NCBI RefSeq assembly: GCF_002917105.1
Contig: NZ_PQFZ01000015.1
Location: forward strand, 62,001 to 126,000
Direction: 5' to 3'
Source: Allobosea psychrotolerans
Lineage (GTDB): Bacteria > Pseudomonadota > Alphaproteobacteria > Rhizobiales > Beijerinckiaceae
Length of the DNA stretch: 64,000 nt
Shown here: piece by piece, positions 36,035 through 43,866 of the stretch
Numbering within the stretch: position 1 is the stretch's first letter
Layout of the letters: each line of letters opens with the position of its first letter
Program-made: the position numbers and the translations under genes
The notes under the pieces: generated by a model
Seen by the model: the letters and a program-made list of their open reading frames with translations, nothing else
Databases searched by the model: none
What the model was told of the DNA's origin: nothing

Positions 36035-36304
36035 ATGGCTTCACGCGACTTCGCGCGGCAGATCAGTGGCTACGGGTTGACGACCGCCGGCATCCTTTAT
36101 CGACTGCCGGACCACCCCTCCATCCTGCAGGAATATATCTGGCAAGATTACGATCTCGCCCCGCGGTTCCCGGAATTGAACAAGTTCCTGGCCTTCTGGC
36201 AGGCCAAACTGGAAGGCGCGCTGTATCGCATCACGGTCAGCCATAATGAGTTGATCGGGCCGGCGGACCTGCGTGCAGTCGGTGGCGAGTTTCGCCTTCA
36301 GTGA
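36035..36304 (+). CDS. usg: Usg-family protein
   Basis: 89 residues. The sequence DFARQISGYGLTTAGILYRL, then PDHPSILQEYIWQDYDLAPR and FPELNKFLAFWQAKLEGALY, matches the small Usg family found next to tryptophan and other genes in alphaproteobacteria. The end, HNELIGPADLRAVGGEFRLQ, is equally typical. The biochemical role is unknown. GGAG lies nine bases before the ATG at 36035; the frame opens earlier but without homology. Confidence 0.8.
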   Translation: MASRDFARQISGYGLTTAGILYRLPDHPSILQEYIWQDYDLAPRFPELNKFLAFWQAKLEGALYRITVSHNELIGPADLRAVGGEFRLQ

Positions 36305-36317
36305 GGTCGAAGGAGAG

Positions 36318-36338
36318 CGCCCCTTCGAGAGGGGCGCC
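36318..36338. terminator. GC-rich hairpin after usg
   Basis: GCGCCCCT and AGGGGCGC flank a five-base loop, 14 bases after the usg stop. There is no clear T run. The remaining gap up to 36653 contains no gene that can be supported; a short minus-strand stretch reading GKLQALAMLAAATGIILAAI near 36350-36415 lacks a start in frame. Confidence 0.5.
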
Positions 36339-36653
36339 AGCATTGAAGATTCAGGAGATGGCGGCGAGGATGATGCCGGTCGCAGCTGCCAGCATTGCCA
36401 ACGCCTGAAGCTTGCCCGCATCGATGCCCTTTGAGCGTCATTTCAAGCAGCGGTGACCACTTCAGGGGCGATCCGCTGCGCTTGCCCGAGCGCATCGGCG
36501 CAAAAACCCCAGCCGCAGCGGAAGCTCGGGGCCAGGGTGGAGGTGTCAACCGGCATCCTTGAGGCCGAAGACCGGCTGCCCCGACATGAGCGCCGCTCGG
36601 CGATCCGGCTTGTCGAGGAACTGCGCGGGCGCGGATAGACGCTGCGGCGGATA

Positions 36654-37301
36654 TTACGCCTTGCAGCCGTTGTAAAAGACGTCTGCGCACTGCCTTGCCC
36701 GAAGAGCAATCTCATCGCGATGCGGAGCGCCTCGCTGTGCCATCATGGCTGTGCGCTGCGGCTCCATGATCATCATGCCGCGGAGCAGCCCCGAGGTGAT
36801 GTGGACGTCGTCAAAGCGCAGGAGACCTTTGTCCTTCTGCGTCGTCAGCCAGGCTTCAATGATGCCGTTCACGGGCACGATGGCTGATTGGTAGAAAGCC
36901 CTTGCGACCTCGGGAAACCGCTCGCACTCGCTGATGACGAGCCGCGTGATCGCGATGGTCTCCGGGCTCAGCGTCAGGACGCCGAATGCAAACAGGATGT
37001 GTTCAAGCGCGGCTCGCGGATCGAGATCGTCGCTGACGTCGTCGACCACATCGAGCAGGAAGCGGCCAATGCGGTCTTGGATCGTACGCTCGAACAACTC
37101 CGCCTTTGTGGCAACGAGCTTGTAGAGCGTCTTGGTCGAGACACCGGCGCGCTGCGCCACCGTCATGATGCTCGTACCGGCATAGCCCTTCGACTGAAAT
37201 TCGCGATCGGCCGCTTCAACGATGAGATGCAGCGTGTCGGCATCGCACCGCTTCTGGGGGCGTCCGCGAGAACGCTTCACCGTCTCGTGATTTTGGCGCA
37301 T
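36654..37301 (-). CDS. TetR-family repressor of the adjacent emrAB-type efflux genes
   Basis: 215 residues. The HTH is formed by TLHLIVEAADREFQSKGYAG, TSIMTVAQRAGVSTKTLYKL and VATKAELFERTI. The C-terminal domain belongs to the AcrR-type groups that bind hydrophobic ligands. ATG 37301 is chosen because the homologous region follows; an in-frame start at 37334 lies inside the operator. It is divergent from emrA with operators between, a standard local-repressor arrangement. Confidence 0.87.
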   Translation of the reverse strand: MRQNHETVKRSRGRPQKRCDADTLHLIVEAADREFQSKGYAGTSIMTVAQRAGVSTKTLYKLVATKAELFERTIQDRIGRFLLDVVDDVSDDLDPRAALEHILFAFGVLTLSPETIAITRLVISECERFPEVARAFYQSAIVPVNGIIEAWLTTQKDKGLLRFDDVHITSGLLRGMMIMEPQRTAMMAQRGAPHRDEIALRARQCADVFYNGCKA

Positions 37302-37305
37302 GGAT

Positions 37306-37369
37306 ATTTTCCAAAATGTCGTTGACACAGCCAATATAAGGACTATTTGGAAAATAGCAATTTTCTAAA
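37306..37369. promoter_or_regulatory. TetR operators and promoter between the TetR gene and emrA
   Basis: A nearly perfect dyad TTTGGAAAAT-AGCA-ATTTTCTAAA occupies 37346-37369 (nine of ten arm pairs). A second TTTTCCAAAA element lies at 37306-37317 beside the repressor start. A TTGACA at 37322-37327 followed 16 bases later by TATTTG gives a plausible emrA promoter whose -10 overlaps the first dyad. Confidence 0.6.
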
Positions 37370-37411
37370 TGACGAAACAGCCGATCGCGACGCCCAGTAG
37401 GAGCTGGATCG

Positions 37412-38602
37412 ATGAGCACACATGAAGATCGCATCAAAGCCGAGCGCGCCATGCCTGGCGAGCGGGTTGTCCCGGTAACCACGGTTGAAAAGCCGGCTGA
37501 TTCTGCTTTGTCGCCGCCGCCAGAGGAAAAAGCTCGCAGCAGCCACGTCCTGCGCCGCGTGGCGCTGGGAGGTGTCGCACTGATCGCGCTCGTCGGCATC
37601 GGCTATTGGGGTCATGGGTATTGGAACGTCGGTCGCTTTCAGATCTCGACGGACGATGCCTATGTGAAGGCCGACAGCACCACGATTGCTCCGAAGGTCT
37701 CCGGCTATATCGGCCAAGTGCTGGTCCGCGACAACGAACCGGTCAGGGCCGGCCAGGTTCTTGCCCGGATCGACGATCGAGACTTCCGCGTCGCGCTTGA
37801 TCAGGCAAAGGCCGACGTCGAAGCAGCCCGAGCCGCCGTCGCCAGCAAGCTGGCCCAGCTTGAGGCCCAGCAGTCTGCGATCGATACAGCCAAGGCGACG
37901 GTCGAAGTCGACAAGGCAACTGCGAACTTCGCCGAGCAGGACAACGAGCGCTACGCCAACCTCGCCAGGACGGGCTATGGCTCCGTGCAGAACGCACAGG
38001 CGGCGGTCGCCAAAATCTCGGCTGCGCGTGCCGCGATCGATCGCGATGTGGCCTCGCTCGCCCAGGCACAAAAGCAGGTCGATCTGATCAAGGCCGACCT
38101 GGCCCAGGCAAGGGCTACGGTTTCCCATGACGAAGCCGTTCAGCGCCAGGCCGAACTCAACTTGTCCTATACCGCCGTTCTGGCCCCCGTCGACGGTATC
38201 GTCGGAAACCGGACGCTTCGGGTCGGCCAATATGTCCAGGCCGGCACGCAGTTGATGGCCGTCGTCCCCGTCGCGAACGCCTATGTCGTAGCGAACTTCA
38301 AGGAAACACAGCTGACCAATGTGAAGCCCGGTCAGAAGGTCGAGATCGAGGTCGACATGTTCCCGGGTGTCGCGGTGGAGGGGCATGTCGACAGCATCGC
38401 TCCGGCCAGCGGCCAGGAATTTGCCCTGCTTCCGCCCGACAATGCGACCGGCAACTTCACCAAGGTCGTCCAGCGCGTTCCGGTCAAGATCGTCCTCGAT
38501 TCCGGCCACAGCCTTGCTGGCAGCCTGCGACCTGGCATGTCGGTCGTTCCGACCATCGACACCAAGATTTCCAAGAACAATTCAGTGGCGGACGCGCGGT
38601 AA
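37412..38602 (+). CDS. emrA: HlyD/EmrA-family membrane fusion protein
   Basis: 396 residues. A short cytoplasmic tail precedes one membrane helix (GGVALIALVGIGYWGHGYWN). The biotinyl-lipoyl-like half motifs are STTIAPKVSGYIGQVLVRDN and APVDGIVGNRTLRVGQYVQA, split by a long coiled-coil (about residues 125-245, VASKLAQLEAQQSAIDTAKA). It bridges the MFS pump to the outer membrane in EmrAB-type multidrug efflux. AGGAG precedes the start. emrB follows by 31 bases. Confidence 0.88.
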   Translation: MSTHEDRIKAERAMPGERVVPVTTVEKPADSALSPPPEEKARSSHVLRRVALGGVALIALVGIGYWGHGYWNVGRFQISTDDAYVKADSTTIAPKVSGYIGQVLVRDNEPVRAGQVLARIDDRDFRVALDQAKADVEAARAAVASKLAQLEAQQSAIDTAKATVEVDKATANFAEQDNERYANLARTGYGSVQNAQAAVAKISAARAAIDRDVASLAQAQKQVDLIKADLAQARATVSHDEAVQRQAELNLSYTAVLAPVDGIVGNRTLRVGQYVQAGTQLMAVVPVANAYVVANFKETQLTNVKPGQKVEIEVDMFPGVAVEGHVDSIAPASGQEFALLPPDNATGNFTKVVQRVPVKIVLDSGHSLAGSLRPGMSVVPTIDTKISKNNSVADAR

Positions 38603-38633
38603 TCCGCGCGCCCGGCTTGCAAGGAGCTGGGCC

Positions 38634-40223
38634 ATGTCTACGCAAATGCCGACCGTTGCCCCATCGACCCCGTCAACCGGTGACAAGGCGAGCTTGTCGA
38701 CCTGGATCGCGATCACGGCCGGGGCCATCGGGGCCTTCATGGCGATCCTCAATATTCAGATCACCAACGCCTCGCTGCTCGATATCGAGGGCGGCATCGG
38801 CACCGGCATCGACAACGGCGCCTGGATCTCGACGTCCTACCTGATCGGCGAGATCATCGTCATCCCGCTGACGAGTTTTCTCAGCCGCGTCTTCTCGTTC
38901 AAGCTCTATATGATCTGGAGCACGATCGCGTTCGCCCTGTTCTCGATGGCCTGCGCCTTCGCCAGCAATCTCGGCGAGATGATCGCCATGCGCGGCCTTC
39001 AGGGCTTTGCCGGCGGCGTGCTCATCCCGATGGCTTTCACCATGGTCGCGACCCGCCTGCCCAAATCGCAGCAGCCGATGGGCCTGGCCATGTTCGCGCT
39101 GGCGGTGACATTCGCTCCGGCGATCGGGCCGACGATTGGCGGCTACCTCACCGAGAACTACGGCTGGCAGACGATCTTCTTCATCAACACGCTGCCCAGC
39201 GTCGCGATGGTGGTCGCGCTTTCACTGACGCTCGAAAAGCAGCCGTCACAGCTGGGCCTGCTCAAGCAGGGCGACTGGGCTGGCATCGCGACGATGGCGA
39301 TCGGCCTGTCGGCGCTGCAGACCCTGCTCGAGGAGGGCAACAAGGAGGACTGGTTCCAGTCGACCTTCATCGTTCGTCTCGCAGCGATTGCCGCTGTGTT
39401 TCTGGGGGCCTTTGTCTGGATCGAGTTGACGGTCAAGAAGCCGCTTGTCGATCTCTCGCTGCTGAGGAACCGCAACTTTACAGTCGGCACGCTGTCGAAC
39501 GTCCTGGTCGGGTTTGGCCTGTTCGGCTCGGTCTATGTCCTGCCGCAGTATCTCGGCCAGGTGCAGGGCTATAACGCCGAGCAGATCGGCATGGTCCTGG
39601 CGTGGACCGGGCTCCCGCAGCTTCTCCTCATTCCGCTTGTCCCGATGCTGATGAAGCGCTTCGACATCCGCTACATCACCTTTGTCGGCATCGCCCTGTT
39701 CGCCGCCTCATGTTTCATGAACACGCATATGTCGCTGAACTATTCCGGTGACCAGCTGTTCTGGCCCAACGTCGTCCGTGCCGTCGGCCAGTCGATGGTG
39801 ATCACCCCGCTGACGGCGATCGCGATGATGAGCATCCAGCCCACGGACGCGGCGAACGCGTCGGGCCTGTTCAACATGCTCCGCAATCTTGGCGGCGCGG
39901 TCGGTACCGCCGTGCTTGGGACGATCATCACCAAGCGGGAGCAGTTTCATTCAAACATCATCGGACAGGCCGTCACGCCCTTCCGCGACGAGGTCAGGGG
40001 CCGCCTCGACCAGATGACCAACTACTTCATGTCGCACGGCGTCTCGGATCATGCGGCTGCCCAGCAGCAGGCAGTCATCGCGCTCGGCAAAACGGTGAAG
40101 CGGCAGGCGTTGGTCATGGGCTTCAGCGACACCTTCGCGATCATTGGCGTCATCCTGGCCATCGCGGCTGTTGCGATCCTGTTCGCCCGAAAAGGGCAGG
40201 GCAGTTCCGTTGCGGCGCACTGA
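38634..40223 (+). CDS. emrB: DHA2-family MFS multidrug efflux permease
   Basis: 529 residues with 14 predicted membrane helices. The first is TWIAITAGAIGAFMAILNIQ with ITNASLLDIEGGIGTGIDNG. The DHA2 motif C region follows as LAVTFAPAIGPTIGGYLTEN, and GFAGGVLIPMAFTMVATRLP lies before it. AAGGAG precedes ATG 38634; the earlier in-frame start lies inside emrA. It exports hydrophobic compounds by proton antiport, working with EmrA. Confidence 0.9.
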   Translation: MSTQMPTVAPSTPSTGDKASLSTWIAITAGAIGAFMAILNIQITNASLLDIEGGIGTGIDNGAWISTSYLIGEIIVIPLTSFLSRVFSFKLYMIWSTIAFALFSMACAFASNLGEMIAMRGLQGFAGGVLIPMAFTMVATRLPKSQQPMGLAMFALAVTFAPAIGPTIGGYLTENYGWQTIFFINTLPSVAMVVALSLTLEKQPSQLGLLKQGDWAGIATMAIGLSALQTLLEEGNKEDWFQSTFIVRLAAIAAVFLGAFVWIELTVKKPLVDLSLLRNRNFTVGTLSNVLVGFGLFGSVYVLPQYLGQVQGYNAEQIGMVLAWTGLPQLLLIPLVPMLMKRFDIRYITFVGIALFAASCFMNTHMSLNYSGDQLFWPNVVRAVGQSMVITPLTAIAMMSIQPTDAANASGLFNMLRNLGGAVGTAVLGTIITKREQFHSNIIGQAVTPFRDEVRGRLDQMTNYFMSHGVSDHAAAQQQAVIALGKTVKRQALVMGFSDTFAIIGVILAIAAVAILFARKGQGSSVAAH

Positions 40224-40300
40224 TCACCACGACCAAGGTCGGCCACCCGCCGCAGGCGAGTTTCCCAGCAATTGGCGCGAGCGCCAATGGATCAACGACC

Positions 40301-40582
40301 ATGCAGAACGACCACGCTCCCTGTGTTGACAACGCCCGTGCCAAACTTCGTCGGCGCCAAGCCGAGCGAGACGAGCAGGACTACCTTGAGAGGCACAACC
40401 CAAGGCGTATTTCCTTGATCGAGGCCGCGCTTTATTTGCTCACTCTGGTCCTGTTTTACGATGCAATTCAGAGCGGATTTGCAAGGCCTGTAAGTCCTCC
40501 GGTTTCCCCGGTGTCTCTGGAGATCCAGGCCCCCTCGGACGATCTGGGCATCGAAGATTTTGACATCGATATCCGGCACTGA
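40301..40582 (+). CDS. Small single-span membrane protein, hypothetical
   Basis: 93 residues. A charged N terminus (RAKLRRRQAERDEQDYLERH) leads into one membrane helix (ISLIEAALYLLTLVLFYDAI) and a Pro- and Asp-rich tail. I do not recognise a family. It stands 77 bases after emrB on the same strand and might be co-transcribed with it. The following 40583-40815 gap shows no further gene apart from the ArsR operator. There is no strong ribosome site, so it could be spurious. Confidence 0.4.
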   Translation: MQNDHAPCVDNARAKLRRRQAERDEQDYLERHNPRRISLIEAALYLLTLVLFYDAIQSGFARPVSPPVSPVSLEIQAPSDDLGIEDFDIDIRH

Positions 40583-40803
40583 CCACGGAAGGTGGCCGCC
40601 GACGGCCGCTATTGCTCGCTGCCTTTGCCGATAACCCAGAGCCTCTAATTCCACACACAGGCACCCTCCAGATCAATGACGTAAGCCATAACGGGCGCGG
40701 TTTGCGGCAGTTTTGCTCAACTGCGGCAGACTTTGAGACTCCCAACAACAAGAGCGCCATGTGGGTATCTGCGCGAGGCTTGACGGCGCCGAGTTGTGCG
40801 CCT

Positions 40804-40827
40804 AAACTTAACCTAATGGTTAAGTTT
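40804..40827. promoter_or_regulatory. Perfect dyad over the arsR start codon, probable autoregulatory operator
   Basis: Ten-base arms AAACTTAACC and GGTTAAGTTT enclose TAAT. The ATG of the regulator is at 40816-40818, inside the dyad. A degenerate copy stands at the same place in the arsR fragment at 16686-16709. Confidence 0.7.
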
Positions 40828-41160
40828 CAAGAGACGCAGCTCGACCGCACCTTTTCCGCTCTGTCCGATCCGACGCGGCGGGCGCTGCTGGCGCGTCTCG
40901 AGGGGGAGGACGGGCTCTCGATCAGCGAATTGGCGCGACCCTTTCCGGTCTCGCTGCCGGCGATCATGAAGCATCTCGACGTGCTCTCCGACGCCGGGCT
41001 GGTCACGCGCTCGAAGCAGGGGCGCACGGTGTCGTGCCGCCTCAACGCGGAACCGATGGAGGAGGCGATGGGCTGGCTCGCGCGCTACCAACGGTTCTGG
41101 ACGCAGCGCCTCGATGCGCTGGAGGCGATGCTCAACGCGCAGCGCCAGGAGAAGAGCTGA
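40816..41160 (+). CDS. ArsR-family winged-helix regulator
   Basis: 114 residues. After MVKFQETQLDRTFSALSDPT come RRALLARLEGEDGLSISELA and RPFPVSLPAIMKHLDVLSDA with GLVTRSKQGRTVSCRL, the standard ArsR winged helix. The metal-binding Cys motif (ELCVCDL) is absent, so it is not a classical metal sensor; this subtype regulates SRPBCC (AHSA1) genes. The start follows no clear ribosome site but sits within the dyad at 40804-40827. The SRPBCC gene follows after about 100 bases. Confidence 0.88.
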   Translation: MVKFQETQLDRTFSALSDPTRRALLARLEGEDGLSISELARPFPVSLPAIMKHLDVLSDAGLVTRSKQGRTVSCRLNAEPMEEAMGWLARYQRFWTQRLDALEAMLNAQRQEKS

Positions 41161-41264
41161 AAGGCAAAAGAACGGCTGCAAGAGAACAGCTGAAAGCGAA
41201 CACCTGAAAGACGACGCCCGCAGGAGGGCGCGCCTGAAACAGAAACGCGCCGGGAGGCGATGCG

Positions 41265-41753
41265 ATGGATGCTCGAGCCAAGATCACTCCGAAAGCCAAG
41301 GCCACCCCGACCAGGGCTAATCCGCCCAGGACCACTCCTAGCCTGACGATGAAGCGGCGCCTGAACGCCAGCCCCGCCGAGGTCTATCGGGCCTGGACCG
41401 ATCCCAAGCTGCTGACGCGCTGGTTCGGGCCGGAAAACGTCGAGACGCTGGAGGCCGAGCTCGATGTCCGGGTCGGTGGCGTCTACCGCATCGTGATGCT
41501 CGAAAACACCGGCGAGCGGCATCAGGTCTCGGGCGCCTATCAGGAGGTCGTCGAGAACGAGCGGCTGGTCTTCAGTTGGTCCTGGATCACGACGCCCGAG
41601 CGCGTCTCGCGCGTCACTGTCACGCTGAAGCCCGATGGCGACATCACCATCCTGACGCTGCTGCATGAGCAGCTCTTCGACGAGCAGGCGGTCAAGGGCC
41701 ACACCCATGGCTGGACCGGCTCGATGGTCAAGCTGGAGGCGCTGTTCGCCTGA
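41265..41753 (+). CDS. SRPBCC (AHSA1-like) domain protein
   Basis: 162 residues. A Lys- and Pro-rich tail of about 25 residues precedes LTMKRRLNASPAEVYRAWTD, then PKLLTRWFGPENVETLEAEL, VRVGGVYRIVML and TLLHEQLFDEQAVKGHTHGW, the ordinary sequence of an Aha1-C-terminal-like cavity domain. GGGAGG is seven bases before the ATG. These proteins bind hydrophobic ligands; the function here is unknown. ArsR lies upstream and DUF899 downstream, a recurrent neighbourhood. Confidence 0.88.
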   Translation: MDARAKITPKAKATPTRANPPRTTPSLTMKRRLNASPAEVYRAWTDPKLLTRWFGPENVETLEAELDVRVGGVYRIVMLENTGERHQVSGAYQEVVENERLVFSWSWITTPERVSRVTVTLKPDGDITILTLLHEQLFDEQAVKGHTHGWTGSMVKLEALFA

Positions 41754-41855
41754 TCGCGCATGCGATCGGCAACGGCTTTGGAATCCGGCCGGGCAGACGC
41801 CTGTCGACAAGAGCCCGGCCCAACCAAAAACCCTGCCCAACAAGGAGACGAGACG

Positions 41856-42605
41856 ATGCAACATCAAGTCGTATCCCGCGAAGACTGGCTCTTGGCCCGC
41901 AAGGCGCATCTCGCCCGCGAAAAGGCGTTCACCCGGCAGCGCGACGCGCTCAGCGCCGAGCGGCGCGCCTTGCCCTGGGTCAAGGTGGATAAGGATTATG
42001 CCTTCGAGGGGCGGGATGGCCGCCTGACGCTGGCGGATCTGTTCGGCGCCAACAGCCAGCTCCTGATCTATCATTTCATGTTCGGGCCGGGCTGGACGGA
42101 GGGCTGTCCGGGCTGCTCCTTCCTCGCCGACCATTTCGACGGCGCGAACCTGCATCTGAAGCATCACGATGTCAGTCTCGTTGCCGTGTCGCGCGCGCCT
42201 TATGCGGAGTTCCAGCCGTTCCGGAAGCGCATGGGCTGGGATTTCGCCTGGGTCTCCTCGGCAGGCAGCGACTTCAACGACGACTTCCACGTCTCGCCGA
42301 GCCCGGCCGAGCGCGCGGCGGGACGCTACGAATACAATTACGAGATGCATGACGGGGAGGGCGGCGAGATGCCGGGCTTCAGCGTGTTCTATCGCAACGA
42401 GGCCGGCGAGATCTTCCACACCTACTCGACCTATGCGCGCGGCGGCGACCTGCTCATCGGCGCGAACAACTTTCTCGACATGATGCCCAAGGGCCGCAAC
42501 GAGACCACGATCATGGACTGGATGCGCCATCATGATCGCTATGAGGACAAGCCCGCCGCGAAGGGAGCCTCCGAGCCGGCGCCCGCGAGCGCCTGCTGCG
42601 GCTGA
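41856..42605 (+). CDS. DUF899 (thioredoxin-like) family protein
   Basis: 249 residues. The sequence SREDWLLARKAHLAREKAFT, ALPWVKVDKDYAFEGRDGRL and LLIYHFMFGPGWTEGCPGCS, then FLADHFDGANLHLKHHDVSL, marks DUF899. The CPGC pair resembles a thioredoxin-type redox site. The end PASACCG adds two more cysteines. AAGGAG precedes the start at 41856. It is third in the ArsR-SRPBCC run. Confidence 0.87.
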   Translation: MQHQVVSREDWLLARKAHLAREKAFTRQRDALSAERRALPWVKVDKDYAFEGRDGRLTLADLFGANSQLLIYHFMFGPGWTEGCPGCSFLADHFDGANLHLKHHDVSLVAVSRAPYAEFQPFRKRMGWDFAWVSSAGSDFNDDFHVSPSPAERAAGRYEYNYEMHDGEGGEMPGFSVFYRNEAGEIFHTYSTYARGGDLLIGANNFLDMMPKGRNETTIMDWMRHHDRYEDKPAAKGASEPAPASACCG

Positions 42606-42626
42606 CAGGCCGCTTGAGATACCCCT

Positions 42627-42745
42627 CAGCCCTCATCCTGGGGAGCGCTCCGCAGGAGCGCGTCTCGAAGGATGTCCAGGAGGCTCGCGAATCATCTGGA
42701 GCATCCTTCGAGACGCAGCGAAGCGGCTCCTCAGGATGAGGGCTG
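42627..42745. repeat. Palindromic intergenic repeat, family B
   Basis: CAGCCCTCATCCTG (42627-42640) pairs with CAGGATGAGGGCTG at the other end (42732-42745), and inner arms GCGTCTCGAAGGATG and GCATCCTTCGAGACGC pair as well. The same element occurs at 54433-54556. Confidence 0.8.
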
Positions 42746-42861
42746 GAGATTCCAAATGGGCTCCAAGCCCGCGCCCTGTCGTTTTGGCGCCCGCTTCATC
42801 GAGTGCGGCGCTGGCCTGCCGGTTCTCTCTAACCGGCCTCTAACCCCATGGGAGTGAAGCC

Positions 42862-43572
42862 ATGACCTATGTGCAAGGATTCGTCGTCGCCGTTCCGGCC
42901 GCGAACAAGGAGGCCTATCGCCAGCATGCCGCTGAGGCCGCCCCGATCTTCAGGGAGTTCGGCGCGACCCGCATCGTCGAGGCCTGGGGCGACGACATCC
43001 CCGACGGCAAGCTGACCGACTTCAAGGGCGCGGTGAAGGCTGCGCCCGACGAGGTCGTCGTCTTCTCCTGGCTCGAATTTCCCGACAAGGCTGCCGCCGA
43101 CGCCGCGAATGAGAAGATGATGAACGACCCGCGCATGAAGGAGATGGGCGCGTCCATGCCCTTCGACGGCAAGCGCATGATCTATGGCGGATTCGCGTCG
43201 CTTGCCCAGCAGGGCGCCAGCCATGGCATGGCCTATGTCGACGGCATGGTCGCAGCGGTCCCGGCCGGCAACAAGGATGCCTATCGCGATTTCTGCAGGC
43301 ATCACGGCGCCGTTCTGTGCGAGCACGGCGCCGCCCGCGTCGTCGACAGCTGGGGCGAGGATGTTCCCGACGGCAAGCTCACCGATTTCAAGCGGGCGGT
43401 GAAGGCGACGGGCGACGAGAAGGTGGTCTATTCCTGGATCGAGTGGCCCTCGAAGGCCGTCCGCGACGCCGGCTGGCGGAAGGTCATGGCCGATCCGCGG
43501 ATGCAGCGCGAGATGCCCTTCGACGGCAAGCGCCTGATCCATGGCGGCTTCGCCCCGATCCTCGACGCGTAA
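42862..43572 (+). CDS. Tandem-duplicated DUF1428 protein
   Basis: 236 residues made of two DUF1428 copies. Copy one (about 1-115) contains MTYVQGFVVAVPAANKEAYR, TRIVEAWGDDIPDGKLTDFK and MPFDGKRMIYGGFA; copy two (about 121-236) contains MAYVDGMVAAVPAGNKDAYR, ARVVDSWGEDVPDGKLTDFK and MPFDGKRLIHGGFA. DUF1428 is usually a single-domain protein of about 117 residues with a ferredoxin-like fold, so this is an in-frame gene duplication and fusion. Function unknown; it belongs to the DUF899/SRPBCC neighbourhood. Confidence 0.85.
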   Translation: MTYVQGFVVAVPAANKEAYRQHAAEAAPIFREFGATRIVEAWGDDIPDGKLTDFKGAVKAAPDEVVVFSWLEFPDKAAADAANEKMMNDPRMKEMGASMPFDGKRMIYGGFASLAQQGASHGMAYVDGMVAAVPAGNKDAYRDFCRHHGAVLCEHGAARVVDSWGEDVPDGKLTDFKRAVKATGDEKVVYSWIEWPSKAVRDAGWRKVMADPRMQREMPFDGKRLIHGGFAPILDA

Positions 43573-43610
43573 TACCAGCGCCTTTGACGCTGAGTTACGG
43601 CGTTATTCTC

Positions 43611-43763
43611 CCCGTCATTCCGGGGCAGGCCGCAGGCCTGAGCCCGCAACCCAGAACCGATGTGCGTCCTCGTGAAGCGAGCCGGCTGCCCCGTGTCTTC
43701 TCAAGCAGCGGCATCGGTTCTGGGTTCCGGGCTCGATCCTTCGGATCGCCCCGGAATGACGGG
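43611..43763. repeat. Palindromic intergenic repeat, family C
   Basis: CCCGTCATTCCGGGGC (43611-43626) pairs with GCCCCGGAATGACGGG (43748-43763), and AACCCAGAACCGATG pairs with CATCGGTTCTGGGTT inside. The remainder of 43573-43817 has no gene. Confidence 0.78.
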
Positions 43764-43817
43764 GGAGGATGACGCCATCGGTCATCGCCAAAGGCCGTCT
43801 GCTTTGCCGCCGGAATG

Positions 43818-43858
43818 ATGGAGGAGCCCCGGAGCGTACCGCTCCGGGGCTCCTCCAT
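43818..43858 (-). terminator. 19-base hairpin after the exported lactonase gene
   Basis: Arms of 19 bases, ATGGAGGAGCCCCGGAGCG (43818-43836) and its complement (43840-43858), with a three-base loop. It lies eight bases after the stop of the minus-strand gene. There is no T run, so intrinsic termination is not certain. Confidence 0.6.
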
Positions 43859-43866
43859 GAGAGCGC

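Noticed and set aside
36453..36638. 61-codon plus-strand frame ending in a plausible helical tail
   Set aside because: It resembles no family I know, has no clear ribosome site, and competes with other short frames in the same gap.
40292..40654. 120-codon minus-strand frame opposite the small membrane protein
   Set aside because: No motifs; the plus-strand reading has a coherent membrane helix.
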